Below, piece after piece: positions 17,875 through 26,693 of a DNA stretch of 64,000 nucleotides; positions within the stretch are counted from its first letter, which is position 1, and every line of letters starts with the position of its first letter. The DNA comes from JAZKHT01 sp040385245 (GTDB taxonomy: Bacteria; Pseudomonadota; Alphaproteobacteria; Rhodobacterales; Rhodobacteraceae). The DNA lies in NCBI GenBank assembly GCA_040385245.1, contig JAZKHT010000001.1:496001-560000 (forward strand), given 5' to 3'. A program made the position numbers and the translations under genes. Below the pieces are notes generated by a model. The model did no database searches. It was not told the origin of the DNA and was given only the letters and a program-made list of their open reading frames with translations.

Positions 17875-18408
17875 ATGTCCGAGGCGTTCAGAGGCGAGTT
17901 CACCCAAAAGGTGGACGGCAAGGCGCGGGTCTCTATCCCGGCAGCCTTTCGCCGCATTCTGGAAGCTGGCGACCCTGCGGCTGCCGGTGCGCCCAATCCC
18001 CGCCCCCGTATCGTGATGATCTATGGCGACGACCGGCGGCAATACGTCGAATGTTATTCCATCGCCGAAGCGGCCGTTCTTGAGGCGCGCATCCGCAAGT
18101 TGCCGGTCGGATCGGCCAACCGCCGTTTGCTTGAACGCAACATGATCACCCTGTCGCAGACGGTCGAGGTGGACGAGGATGGCCGCGTCGTCCTGCCGCC
18201 CAAGGTGCGCGACAAGATCGCCATCGGGGCCGATGATCTGTCCAAAGGGGCCGAGGCGGTTTTCGCCGGTGTCCTTGATACCTTCCAGATCTGGAAGCGC
18301 GACACCTATGATGCCGACATCCTGCGCTCTGCCGAGGCGGATCTGGCCACGCTTGCCGATGGCGTAGATATCCTGTCGCTGTTGGGCGACGCCTCCACCG
18401 GAACCTGA
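17875..18408 (+). CDS. mraZ: Division/cell-wall cluster transcriptional regulator MraZ
   Basis: A 177-residue protein with two SpoVT-AbrB-like repeats. The first starts FRGEFTQKVDGKARVSIPAAFRR; the second is near residue 100 with VDEDGRVVLPPKVRDKIAI. MraZ proteins are DNA-binding repressors of the dcw operon in several bacteria. It is longer than the E. coli protein (152 residues) because of an insert near residues 35-48. AAAGGAG lies upstream of the ATG. It heads the cluster and is followed by rsmH after 3 bp. I did not find clear TGGGN-type MraZ boxes in the leader. Confidence 0.93.
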   Translation: MSEAFRGEFTQKVDGKARVSIPAAFRRILEAGDPAAAGAPNPRPRIVMIYGDDRRQYVECYSIAEAAVLEARIRKLPVGSANRRLLERNMITLSQTVEVDEDGRVVLPPKVRDKIAIGADDLSKGAEAVFAGVLDTFQIWKRDTYDADILRSAEADLATLADGVDILSLLGDASTGT

Positions 18409-18411
18409 CCC

Positions 18412-19413
18412 GTGGACCCGCGCGATCCGCACATCGGACGCACCCCCCATATCCCGGTGCTTTTGCGCCCTTTGCTTGCCGCCGTGGCCCCTGTCAGGGG
18501 CGTCTGGCTGGACGGCACATTCGGCGCGGGCGGCTATGCGCGCGGTCTGCTGGCGGCGGGGGCCGACGTGGTGATCGGGGTTGACCGCGATCCGCTGGCC
18601 CTGACGATGGCCGCTCCTTGGGCGGGCGACTATGGCGACCGTCTGCGGTTGGTTGCGGGCACCTTTTCACAGCTTGATACGCTGGCGGGGGAACCGCTGG
18701 ACGGCGTGGTGCTGGACCTTGGCGTGTCGTCGATGCAACTGGATCAGGCCGAACGCGGTTTTTCCTTCATGCGCGACGGCCCGCTTGACATGCGCATGAG
18801 CCAGCAGGGCGACAGCGCCGCCGATCTGGTGAACAATGCCGATGAAACGGTGCTGGCCGATATCCTGTATCACTATGGCGAAGAACGCGCCTCGCGCCGC
18901 ATAGCCCATGCGATTATCGAGCAGCGTGCGATTGCGCCCATCACCAGCACCCTTCGGCTGGCGGACATCGTGGCGAAATGCCTGCCGCGCCCGAAACCGG
19001 GCCAAAGTCACCCCGCGACGCGCAGTTTTCAGGCGATCCGCATCGCGGTGAACACAGAATTTACCGAACTGGCCGAAGGGTTGATGGCCGCCGAACGCGC
19101 GCTGAAACCCGGTGGCAAGCTGGCGGTCGTGACCTTTCACAGTCTGGAAGACCGGATCGTGAAGCGGTTCCTGCAACTGGCATCGGGGGCGGAATCGAAC
19201 GCCAACCGTTATGCCCCGGCCAAGACCGAACAGACCGCCCGGTTCGAACTGATCACCCGCCGCGCCGTCGCCCCCGATGACGCCGAGCTGGAGCAGAATT
19301 TCCGCGCCCGGTCTGCCAAGTTGCGGGTCGCACGCCGCACCGATGCGCCCGCCAAACCCCTTGACCCTGCCGATCTTGGCGTGCCGCAGATACACAAGAA
19401 AGGACGCCGCTGA
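18412..19413 (+). CDS. rsmH: 16S rRNA (cytosine-1402-N4)-methyltransferase
   Basis: A 333-residue SAM-dependent enzyme methylating C1402 of 16S rRNA. The SAM loop GTFGAGGYARGLL lies near residue 37, LDLGVSSMQLDQAERGFSF near residue 100 is the family signature, and TFHSLEDRIVKRF near residue 240 completes it. The start is GTG, 3 bp after the mraZ stop. Length is close to the E. coli protein (313) and position in the cluster is canonical. Confidence 0.95.
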   Translation: MDPRDPHIGRTPHIPVLLRPLLAAVAPVRGVWLDGTFGAGGYARGLLAAGADVVIGVDRDPLALTMAAPWAGDYGDRLRLVAGTFSQLDTLAGEPLDGVVLDLGVSSMQLDQAERGFSFMRDGPLDMRMSQQGDSAADLVNNADETVLADILYHYGEERASRRIAHAIIEQRAIAPITSTLRLADIVAKCLPRPKPGQSHPATRSFQAIRIAVNTEFTELAEGLMAAERALKPGGKLAVVTFHSLEDRIVKRFLQLASGAESNANRYAPAKTEQTARFELITRRAVAPDDAELEQNFRARSAKLRVARRTDAPAKPLDPADLGVPQIHKKGRR

Positions 19414-19787
19414 TGCGCCCTGTGCTGTATGTCCTGACTTTTCTTGCCGTCATGGGCCTGGCCTTTTGGGCCTACCGCGAAAACTATGCGACTCAGGCCG
19501 CGCTGAAGGACATGTCGCGCCTGCAAGACGACATCGCGTCCTTGCGTGAGGCGCTGGCCCTGCAACGCGCAGAATGGGCGTATCTGAACCGCCCCGACCG
19601 CCTGCGCGAACTGACCACGCTGAACTTTGACCGGCTTGGCCTTTTGCCCTTGGAGCCTGCACAATTCGGGTCGGCGGCGCAGGTCACCTATCCGGCTGCG
19701 GTGCTGTTCCCCGAAGGCCCGGAGCTGCCCGACATAACGGGTCCCGTCGACACCATCGGCACCTCAGACCAGGAGCCATTCCCGTGA
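19413..19787 (+). CDS. ftsL: Cell division protein FtsL
   Basis: A 124-residue bitopic membrane protein. One helix spans about residues 5-23, followed by a coiled coil to about residue 60 and a short periplasmic tail. FtsL forms the FtsQLB complex that activates FtsWI. Sequence conservation is low as usual for the family, so the call rests on topology, size and location between rsmH and ftsI. The ATG overlaps the rsmH stop by 1 base and the end overlaps ftsI by 4 bp. Confidence 0.85.
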   Translation: MRPVLYVLTFLAVMGLAFWAYRENYATQAALKDMSRLQDDIASLREALALQRAEWAYLNRPDRLRELTTLNFDRLGLLPLEPAQFGSAAQVTYPAAVLFPEGPELPDITGPVDTIGTSDQEPFP

Positions 19788-21571
19788 CACGCACCCCCTT
19801 GCGCCCTTTGGCGCGCATCCTGTCCGCCCGTGCCAAGGGCGAAAACCCCGACAGCATCGAGCGTGAAAACCTGCGCCTGCGGCACGAAGCGATCCGTGAC
19901 AAGGGCCGCGCCCGCGCCGAGGTGCGGCTTTTGATGCTGGGGCTTGGATTCGCGATGGCCTTTACCACCATCGGCGCTCGGATGGGGCTTTTGGCCGCCA
20001 CCGAACCGACCGAACCGCGATCCGCCGCGCCGGGCGCCGAAATCATGGCGCAGCGTGCGGACATCACCGACCGAAATGGCCGAATTCTGGCCACGAACAT
20101 GCTGACCCATGCGCTTTATGCGCAGCCAAAGGACATGGTCGATCCCGCCCGCGTGGCGCGCGAACTGGCGGCAATCTTTCCTGAACTGGACGCGGGGCTG
20201 CTGGAAAAGCGCTTTACCGACGGTCGCAGTTTCCTGTGGATACGCAAGGTCTTAAGCCCTGAACAGATGCAGCTTGTGCATGACATCGGCGATCCGGGCC
20301 TGTTGTTCGGCCCGCGCGAAGTGCGCCTTTATCCCAACGGCCCCTTGGCCGCGCATGTGCTGGGCGGGGCCAGCTTCGGGGCCGAGGGGGTGGACTCTGC
20401 CGAAGTCATCGGCACGGCTGGCATCGAAAAGGCGCTTGATCTGCGGCTGCGCGATCCGGCACAGGCGGGCACCCCGCTCGAACTGTCCATCGACTTGACC
20501 ATTCAGGCGGCCGTCGAGGAAATCCTTGGCACCGGCATGGCGATGATGAACGCCAAAGGGGCCGCCGCCGTTCTGATGGATGTGCATACGGGCGAAATCA
20601 TCAGCCTTGCCTCGCTTCCCGCCTTTGATCCGAACGACCGTCCCAACAACCCCACCAGCGGCGAGCCGGGCGACAGCCCGCTGTTCAACCGCGCGGTGCA
20701 GGGCGTGTACGAACTGGGGTCCACCTTCAAGATTTTCACCGTCGCCAATGCGCTGAACCTTGGTCTTGTGAACCCGCAAACCATGGTGGACGCCAACGCC
20801 CCCCGCCGTTGGGGCAAGTTCACGATCAAGGAATTTCAGGGCAAGAATTACGGCCCCCTGCTGTCGGTCGAAAATGTGATCGTCAAATCGTCGAACGTCG
20901 GCACGGCGAATATCGCGCTGATGGTGGGCGCCGAACGCCAGCAGGCATTTCTGCAATCCTTGGGCTTTTACGATCCCACGCCGATTGAACTGGTCGAGGC
21001 ACCGGGCGCAAAGCCCATCGTGCCAAAGAAATGGCCCGACATCACCACGATCACCACATCCTACGGCCACGGCATATCGGCCAGCCCGATGCATCTGGCC
21101 CAGGCCTATGCGGCCATTGCCAACGGCGGCACCAAGGTGACGCCGACCCTGCTGCATGGGGGTGTGCCGCAAAATGGCGCGCGCCTGATGTCGCAGGATG
21201 TGGCGATGCAGGCCGTGTCGATGCTGCGCGGGGTTGTAACCCACGGCACCGCATCCTTGGGCGAGGTGCCGGGCTATCAGGTCGCGGGCAAGACGGGCAC
21301 GGCGGAAAAACCCAGCCGGACCGGCGGGTATGACGAAGACAAGGTTGTGAACACCTTTGCCAGCACCTTCCCCGCCAACGATCCGCAATATGTGCTGGTG
21401 GTAACGCTGGATGAACCGGTCGAAACCTCTGGCTCAGAGCCGCGCCGCACCGCTGGCTGGACCTCCGTTCCTGTCGCTGCCGAAATCATCCGGCGGACGG
21501 CACCGCTGCTGGGATTGCGGCCACAGGTTGAACCCACCCCCCTTGATGGGCTAACAGCCGTCTCGAACTGA
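19784..21571 (+). CDS. ftsI: Septal peptidoglycan transpeptidase FtsI (PBP3)
   Basis: A 595-residue class B penicillin-binding protein that crosslinks septal peptidoglycan in the periplasm. A helix at about 48-70 anchors it. The pedestal domain covers 85-245 and the transpeptidase domain the rest. The catalytic motifs are Ser313-x-x-Lys316 (GSTFK), Ser369-Ser-Asn371 and Lys503-Thr-Gly505. The start is GTG inside the end of ftsL. The partner glycosyltransferase ftsW lies about 11 kb downstream beyond the fimbrial insertion. Confidence 0.95.
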   Translation: MTRTPLRPLARILSARAKGENPDSIERENLRLRHEAIRDKGRARAEVRLLMLGLGFAMAFTTIGARMGLLAATEPTEPRSAAPGAEIMAQRADITDRNGRILATNMLTHALYAQPKDMVDPARVARELAAIFPELDAGLLEKRFTDGRSFLWIRKVLSPEQMQLVHDIGDPGLLFGPREVRLYPNGPLAAHVLGGASFGAEGVDSAEVIGTAGIEKALDLRLRDPAQAGTPLELSIDLTIQAAVEEILGTGMAMMNAKGAAAVLMDVHTGEIISLASLPAFDPNDRPNNPTSGEPGDSPLFNRAVQGVYELGSTFKIFTVANALNLGLVNPQTMVDANAPRRWGKFTIKEFQGKNYGPLLSVENVIVKSSNVGTANIALMVGAERQQAFLQSLGFYDPTPIELVEAPGAKPIVPKKWPDITTITTSYGHGISASPMHLAQAYAAIANGGTKVTPTLLHGGVPQNGARLMSQDVAMQAVSMLRGVVTHGTASLGEVPGYQVAGKTGTAEKPSRTGGYDEDKVVNTFASTFPANDPQYVLVVTLDEPVETSGSEPRRTAGWTSVPVAAEIIRRTAPLLGLRPQVEPTPLDGLTAVSN

Positions 21572-21589
21572 ACGCGGACAGGCAGGGCA

Positions 21590-23071
21590 ATGGCGGATCG
21601 GGCAAGCACAGTATCGCAACTCGGCCTGACCGCACGCGGCGGGCGTGACCCCGTGCTGACCGGCATCACGGTGGACAGCCGCGCCGTTAGGGACGGGATG
21701 CTGTTTGCGGCCCTGCCGGGCGCGCGGATGCAAGGGGCCGAATTCATCGGGCCTGCGCTGCGCATGGGGGCTGCGGCGATTCTGACTGACGGGGCCGGGG
21801 CGCGGCTGGCGGCAGAGGCGCTGGCCGGGTCTGACGCCGCGCTGATCGTGGCCGAAGATGCGCGCGGGGCGCTGGCCGGTGCGGCGGCGCTGTGGTTCGG
21901 CGCGCAACCCGAAACCATGGTTGCCGTGACCGGCACCAACGGCAAGACGTCTGTCGCCACCTTTACCCGGCAAATCTGGATGGCGCTGGACCACGCCGCG
22001 ATCAACATAGGCACCACCGGGGTCGAGGGCGCATGGGCCGCCGCCTCCAGCCACACCACGCCGGACGCGATCACCCTGCACCGGATGCTGTCGGACGCCG
22101 CTGCCGCAGGCGTCACCCACGCTGCGATGGAGGCGTCAAGCCACGGCCTTGATCAGCGTCGGATGGACGGTGTGCGTCTGGTTGCCGCCGGTTTCACCAA
22201 TTTCACACAGGATCATCTCGATTATCACGGCACGATGCAGTCCTATTTCGACGCAAAGATGGGCCTGTTCTCGCGCGTTTTGCCGTCCGAAGGCGTGGCC
22301 GTCGTCAACATGAACGATCCGCGCGGGTCGGATGTGGTTGCCGTGGCGCGCGCGCGCGGGCAACGACTTTTGACGGTGGGCCATGCCGAAGGCTGCGATT
22401 TGCGTCTGCTGGGCCAGCGCTATGATGCGACCGGGCAGGATGTGCGGTTCCAGTGGCAGGGACAGCCGCATCAGGTGCGCCTGAACCTGATCGGCGGGTT
22501 TCAGGCTGAAAACGTCGCTCTTGCAGCGGGACTTGTGATTGCGGCAGGCGAAGATCCGGCCCGCGTGTTTCCGGTGCTGCCCACGCTGACAGGCGTGCGC
22601 GGGCGGATGCAACTGGCGGCAACCCGCACCAACGGGGCTGCGGTCTTCGTCGATTACGCCCATACGCCCGATGCCATCGAAACCGCCCTGCGCGCCTTGC
22701 GCCCGCATGTCATGGGGCGGATCGTCATCGTCTTTGGCGCAGGCGGCGACCGCGACCGCACCAAGCGCCCGCTGATGGGGCAGGCGGCCCGTGCCAATGC
22801 CGATGTTCTATATGTGACAGACGACAACCCCCGCAGCGAAGATCCTGCCACCATCCGTGCAGAAATATTGCAAGCCTGCCCAGACGCGAACGAGGTGGGC
22901 GACCGGGCCGAGGCGATCTTGCGCGGCGTCGATGCCCTTGGCCCCGGCGATGCGTTGCTGGTCGCGGGCAAGGGGCACGAAACTGGTCAGGTCATCGCGG
23001 GCGACGTCTATCCGTTTGACGACGTGGAGCAGGCCAGCGTTGCGGTTGCCGCACTTGATGGGGTGATTTGA
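21590..23071 (+). CDS. murE: UDP-MurNAc-tripeptide synthetase (meso-DAP-adding)
   Basis: A 493-residue cytoplasmic Mur ligase adding the third stem-peptide residue. The ATP loop TGTNGKTS ends at Ser121. The DNPR motif at residues 412-415 recognises meso-diaminopimelate instead of lysine, as expected for Gram-negative murein. The HTTPD segment and the C-terminal GKGHE motif are also present. AGGCAGGG precedes the ATG, 18 bp after ftsI. Its stop codon overlaps the murF start by one base. Confidence 0.95.
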   Translation: MADRASTVSQLGLTARGGRDPVLTGITVDSRAVRDGMLFAALPGARMQGAEFIGPALRMGAAAILTDGAGARLAAEALAGSDAALIVAEDARGALAGAAALWFGAQPETMVAVTGTNGKTSVATFTRQIWMALDHAAINIGTTGVEGAWAAASSHTTPDAITLHRMLSDAAAAGVTHAAMEASSHGLDQRRMDGVRLVAAGFTNFTQDHLDYHGTMQSYFDAKMGLFSRVLPSEGVAVVNMNDPRGSDVVAVARARGQRLLTVGHAEGCDLRLLGQRYDATGQDVRFQWQGQPHQVRLNLIGGFQAENVALAAGLVIAAGEDPARVFPVLPTLTGVRGRMQLAATRTNGAAVFVDYAHTPDAIETALRALRPHVMGRIVIVFGAGGDRDRTKRPLMGQAARANADVLYVTDDNPRSEDPATIRAEILQACPDANEVGDRAEAILRGVDALGPGDALLVAGKGHETGQVIAGDVYPFDDVEQASVAVAALDGVI

Positions 23072-24516
23072 TGGGTGTCTTGTGGACCTCGACCGATGCC
23101 GCTGCCGCCACAGAGGGGCGCAGCACCCGTGACTGGCAGGCTACGGGCGTGTCGATCGACACCCGCACCCTTATCCCCGGCGATCTGTTCGTGGCGCTGT
23201 CCGACGTGCGCGACGGGCATGATTTTGTGGCGCAGGCTTTGACCAAGGGCGCGGCGGCGGCGCTGGTCAGCCGCATCCCCGCAGGTGTGCGGGATGATGC
23301 GCCCCTGCTGATCGTGCCCGAGGTTCTGGCCGGTCTTGGCGCGCTAGGGGCGGCGGCACGGGCGCGGACGAACGCGCGTGTCGTCGGTGTCACCGGATCG
23401 GTCGGCAAGACATCCACCAAGGAAATGCTGCGCGCGGTTCTGGGCGGGCAGGGCCGGGTTCATGCCGCCGAAGCCAGCTACAACAACCATTGGGGCGTGC
23501 CGCTGACGCTGGCCCGGATGCCCGCCGACACCGACTTTGCCGTAATCGAGATCGGCATGAACCACCCCGGCGAAATCGCCCCGCTTGCCCGCCTGTCGCG
23601 GCTGCATGTGGCGCTGATCACCATAGTGGCCCCCGCGCATCTTGAGGCGTTCGAGAATGTCGAAGGCATCGCCCATGAAAAGGCCGCGATCATGGACGGG
23701 CTTTTGCCGGGCGGCGTGGCCGTTCTGCCCGCCGATCTGGACACGACGCCGATCCTGACTGCCAAGGCCAATGCCGTCGGGGCGCGCAAGGTGTTGTTCG
23801 GGGCGTCACCGGGGGCAGATTGGCGGCTTTTGTCGGTGCAATTGTCGGGTGACGCCACCGTGGTACAGGCCAGCCACGCCGGAAACACCTTGCTGTACAA
23901 GGTGATGTCGCCCGGCAGGCACTTTGCCGCAAACGCGCTTGCCACGCTGGCGGTGGCGCAGGCGCTTGGCTGCGATCCAGCCATCGCCGCCTGCGACATC
24001 GGCCTGTGGACACCGCCCACCGGGCGCGGCACCCGCGAGAAGATCATCACCGACATTGTCGATGAAAACGGCTTTGACCTGATCGACGACGCCTTCAACG
24101 CCAACCCTGCGTCGATGGGGGCCAGCCTTGACATGCTGATCGCAACCCGCCCGCAGGATGGTATCGGCAGCATCGGTACGGGGCGCCGCATCGCAGTTCT
24201 GGGCGACATGCTGGAACTTGGTCCGCAGGAAACCGTGCTGCATCAGGCCATTGCGCGCCATCCGGGCCTGTCGGCCGTGGACACGATCCATTGCGTCGGT
24301 CCCCGGATGCGCGCGCTGTGGCAGGCCCTGCCGCGCGCGCAGCGGGGCGAGTGGTCCGAGACGCCGACCGACCTTGCCAAACGCGCGCGGTCCCTGGTTG
24401 ACGCAGGGGATATCGTGCTGGTCAAAGGCTCCAAGGGGTCAAAGGTAAGCCTTGTCGTTGACGCGCTGCGCAAATTGGGGCAGGCGGACGCAACAAGAAA
24501 ACAAGGGGCAGAGTGA
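23071..24516 (+). CDS. murF: UDP-MurNAc-pentapeptide synthetase
   Basis: A 481-residue Mur ligase joining D-Ala-D-Ala to the tripeptide precursor. The nucleotide loop is TGSVGKTSTKEM near residue 110, followed by SYNNHWGVPLTL, the typical MurF segment, and DDAFNANPASM. The ATG that shares its A with the murE stop (TGATG) was chosen; a TTG one codon earlier is also in frame. Its product feeds MraY, encoded immediately downstream without a gap. Confidence 0.94.
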   Translation: MGVLWTSTDAAAATEGRSTRDWQATGVSIDTRTLIPGDLFVALSDVRDGHDFVAQALTKGAAAALVSRIPAGVRDDAPLLIVPEVLAGLGALGAAARARTNARVVGVTGSVGKTSTKEMLRAVLGGQGRVHAAEASYNNHWGVPLTLARMPADTDFAVIEIGMNHPGEIAPLARLSRLHVALITIVAPAHLEAFENVEGIAHEKAAIMDGLLPGGVAVLPADLDTTPILTAKANAVGARKVLFGASPGADWRLLSVQLSGDATVVQASHAGNTLLYKVMSPGRHFAANALATLAVAQALGCDPAIAACDIGLWTPPTGRGTREKIITDIVDENGFDLIDDAFNANPASMGASLDMLIATRPQDGIGSIGTGRRIAVLGDMLELGPQETVLHQAIARHPGLSAVDTIHCVGPRMRALWQALPRAQRGEWSETPTDLAKRARSLVDAGDIVLVKGSKGSKVSLVVDALRKLGQADATRKQGAE

Positions 24517-25599
24517 ATGTTTTACTGGCTGACGGCCTTCTCGGACGGGGGCGACGTCTTCAACCTGTTCCGCTACATCACCTTTCGCGCCGGTGGCGCC
24601 TTTGTCACGGCGCTGGTGTTCGGGTTCATCTTCGGACGGCCGCTGATCGACCTGTTGCGCCGCAAGCAAGGCAAGGGTCAGCCGATCCGCGACGACGGCC
24701 CGCAAAGCCATTTCGTCAAGGCAGGCACCCCCACCATGGGCGGGCTTCTGATCCTGTCGGCGTTGCTGTTTTCCACCCTGCTTTGGGCGCGGCTGGACAA
24801 TCCGTATGTCTGGATCGTGGTGCTGGTAACGCTGGCCTTTGGTCTGATCGGGTTTGCCGACGACTATGCCAAGGTCACCAAACAAAACACCAAGGGCGTG
24901 TCGAGCCGGGTGCGATTCCTGTCGGGTCTGGTGATTTCAGCGCTGGCCGCCTATGCGGCGGCGCGGTTTCACCCTGTCGACCTGACGAACCAGCTGGCGT
25001 TGCCCTTCGTCAAGGACATGCTGATCAACCTTGGCTTTCTGTTCGTGCCCTTCGGCATGATCGTGATCGTGGGGTCGGCCAATGCAGTGAACCTGACCGA
25101 CGGGTTGGACGGGCTGGCCATCATGCCGGTGATGATTGCCGCAGGAACTCTGGGGGTCATCGCCTATGCCGTGGGTCGGGTGGACTTTACCGATTATCTG
25201 GGCGTCCACTATGTGCCCAACACGGGTGAGTTGCTGATCTTTACCGCCGCCCTGTTCGGTGGGGGACTAGGCTTTCTGTGGTACAACGCACCCCCTGCGG
25301 CGGTGTTCATGGGCGACACCGGGTCGCTTGCGCTGGGCGGCGCGCTGGGGGCGATTGCGGTCTGCACCAAGCACGAGATCGTACTGGCCATCGTCGGCGG
25401 CCTGTTCGTGGTCGAGGCGATGTCGGTCATCATTCAGGTGCTGTATTTCAAACGCACCGGACGCCGCGTGTTCCTGATGGCCCCGATCCACCACCATTTC
25501 GAGAAAAAGGGCTGGGCCGAGCCGCAGATCGTCATCCGCTTCTGGATCATCAGCCTGATCCTTGCGCTGGTGGGACTTGCCACGCTGAAGGTGCGGTAA
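24517..25599 (+). CDS. mraY: Phospho-MurNAc-pentapeptide transferase (lipid I synthase)
   Basis: A 360-residue polytopic enzyme with about 10 helices that attaches phospho-MurNAc-pentapeptide to undecaprenyl phosphate. Family motifs are GTPTMGGLLIL near residue 70, FADDYAKV near 110-118, NAVNLTDGLDGLA near 190 and the C-terminal PIHHHFEKKGWAE loop. The start directly follows the murF stop. It is the last gene before the reversed fimbrial block; the natural next gene, murD, is almost 5 kb away. Confidence 0.96.
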   Translation: MFYWLTAFSDGGDVFNLFRYITFRAGGAFVTALVFGFIFGRPLIDLLRRKQGKGQPIRDDGPQSHFVKAGTPTMGGLLILSALLFSTLLWARLDNPYVWIVVLVTLAFGLIGFADDYAKVTKQNTKGVSSRVRFLSGLVISALAAYAAARFHPVDLTNQLALPFVKDMLINLGFLFVPFGMIVIVGSANAVNLTDGLDGLAIMPVMIAAGTLGVIAYAVGRVDFTDYLGVHYVPNTGELLIFTAALFGGGLGFLWYNAPPAAVFMGDTGSLALGGALGAIAVCTKHEIVLAIVGGLFVVEAMSVIIQVLYFKRTGRRVFLMAPIHHHFEKKGWAEPQIVIRFWIISLILALVGLATLKVR

Positions 25600-25658
25600 A
25601 GCCAGCAGGGCCGGCGCGAGCCTTGTCCGGCGCGCCGGAACGGTTGCGTTCCGCGTGG

Positions 25659-25672
25659 CGGTCGCGGCACCG
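25659..25672 (+). repeat. Left copy of a 14-bp direct repeat flanking the fimbrial block
   Basis: CGGTCGCGGCACCG occurs here, between mraY and the fimbrial genes, and again in the same orientation at 30240-30253 on the other side. This may be a target-site or recombination scar, but GC-rich chance matches cannot be excluded. Confidence 0.45.
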
Positions 25673-25748
25673 GTTTTCACCGTCAGGAAGCTGCATCATT
25701 CACGCCGACGCGTAGTCTTCGTGCGGTCCGCATCGGTCCTTTCCCGTG

Positions 25749-26693
25749 TCAGTAGTTCACAACCACCACGACGGTATCCGCATACGTTCCGACCACCGCG
25801 ATCTGGTCCGGAAAAATGCGTCCATAAATGGTCAATGTCTGATTTCCGCCTGTGCCGACGCCCGTTGCGACATTTGCCGCGTCAAGCCCCCAGCCCGTGG
25901 TCCCTGCTGCGTCATGATAAAGACCATAGGCAAGCAGATTGCCCCCATTGGTCATCCGTCGTGCCGCTGGCCCGACGCCGACGGGTTGGCCGCCCATATC
26001 CAGACCCACCGTGTAAGACGACGCATTGGTGCATGTGACGGTAATGGTGGCGGTCTGGTCCACCGGTGCGATCAGGGCGTCATCTATGATGCCGAAATCC
26101 ATGTCCGACACGTTGACGGTGCAGCTTGCCGCGACGCTTGCGCGAACGTCAAAGGAACTGGCCGTGCCATACTGGCTGCACGCCGTTTCGCCAAAGGCCA
26201 GTTGGACGTCGCCCCCGGATGCAAAGCTGGACGAATATGACCCGACGATGGCCTGCGCGCCGATCGACGTGACTTCGGCGTAGATCGTGGGCGCAATCGT
26301 GGCACTGCCGGTTGCGTCCAGCGGCAGGGAAAAGCCGACTGTCTGCCATGTGGTGCCCCCGCCAGACAGCGTGTTCTGGGCGGTCAACTGATAGTCAAGC
26401 GATGCCGTGCCACCCCCGGTCATGTAGCGCGGCGTCTGTCCCGGCCCGCTTCCGCCGCTGCCCGCCCCGATCAACACGCAGGCGATTGCGGTGCTGTCCG
26501 GCACCCCGCCAGAGCAGGTGATGGTCACCGGGCCGCTGGTCTGTTCGGGCATGCCGTCACGCACTGAAATCTGCCCGAAATCCAGCGAGACGAGATCAGC
26601 CTCGCACATCAGGGCCGCCCGCGCGGCCGACGGGATGCAGAACATGGCAGAAAGGGCCGCCGTCAAAACGATCAATCGCGTCATCATCTGCAT
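25749..26693 (-). CDS. Two-domain SCPU (spore coat U) secreted fimbrial protein, probable tip adhesin
   Basis: A 314-residue exported protein. A signal peptide (about 1-27, cleavage after ARA) precedes two copies of the SCPU beta-sandwich domain, roughly 28-170 and 172-314. Each contains the family pattern of a Cys near the start, LDFG/MDFG, a TITC or TVTC strand and a GxY-x4 C-terminal beta strand (VGTYADTVVVVVNY at the end) that donates to the usher chaperone pathway. Two-domain members normally sit at the fibre tip. The start overlaps the usher end; ATG at 26693, 26687 or 26684 are all possible. Confidence 0.82.
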   Translation of the reverse strand: MQMMTRLIVLTAALSAMFCIPSAARAALMCEADLVSLDFGQISVRDGMPEQTSGPVTITCSGGVPDSTAIACVLIGAGSGGSGPGQTPRYMTGGGTASLDYQLTAQNTLSGGGTTWQTVGFSLPLDATGSATIAPTIYAEVTSIGAQAIVGSYSSSFASGGDVQLAFGETACSQYGTASSFDVRASVAASCTVNVSDMDFGIIDDALIAPVDQTATITVTCTNASSYTVGLDMGGQPVGVGPAARRMTNGGNLLAYGLYHDAAGTTGWGLDAANVATGVGTGGNQTLTIYGRIFPDQIAVVGTYADTVVVVVNY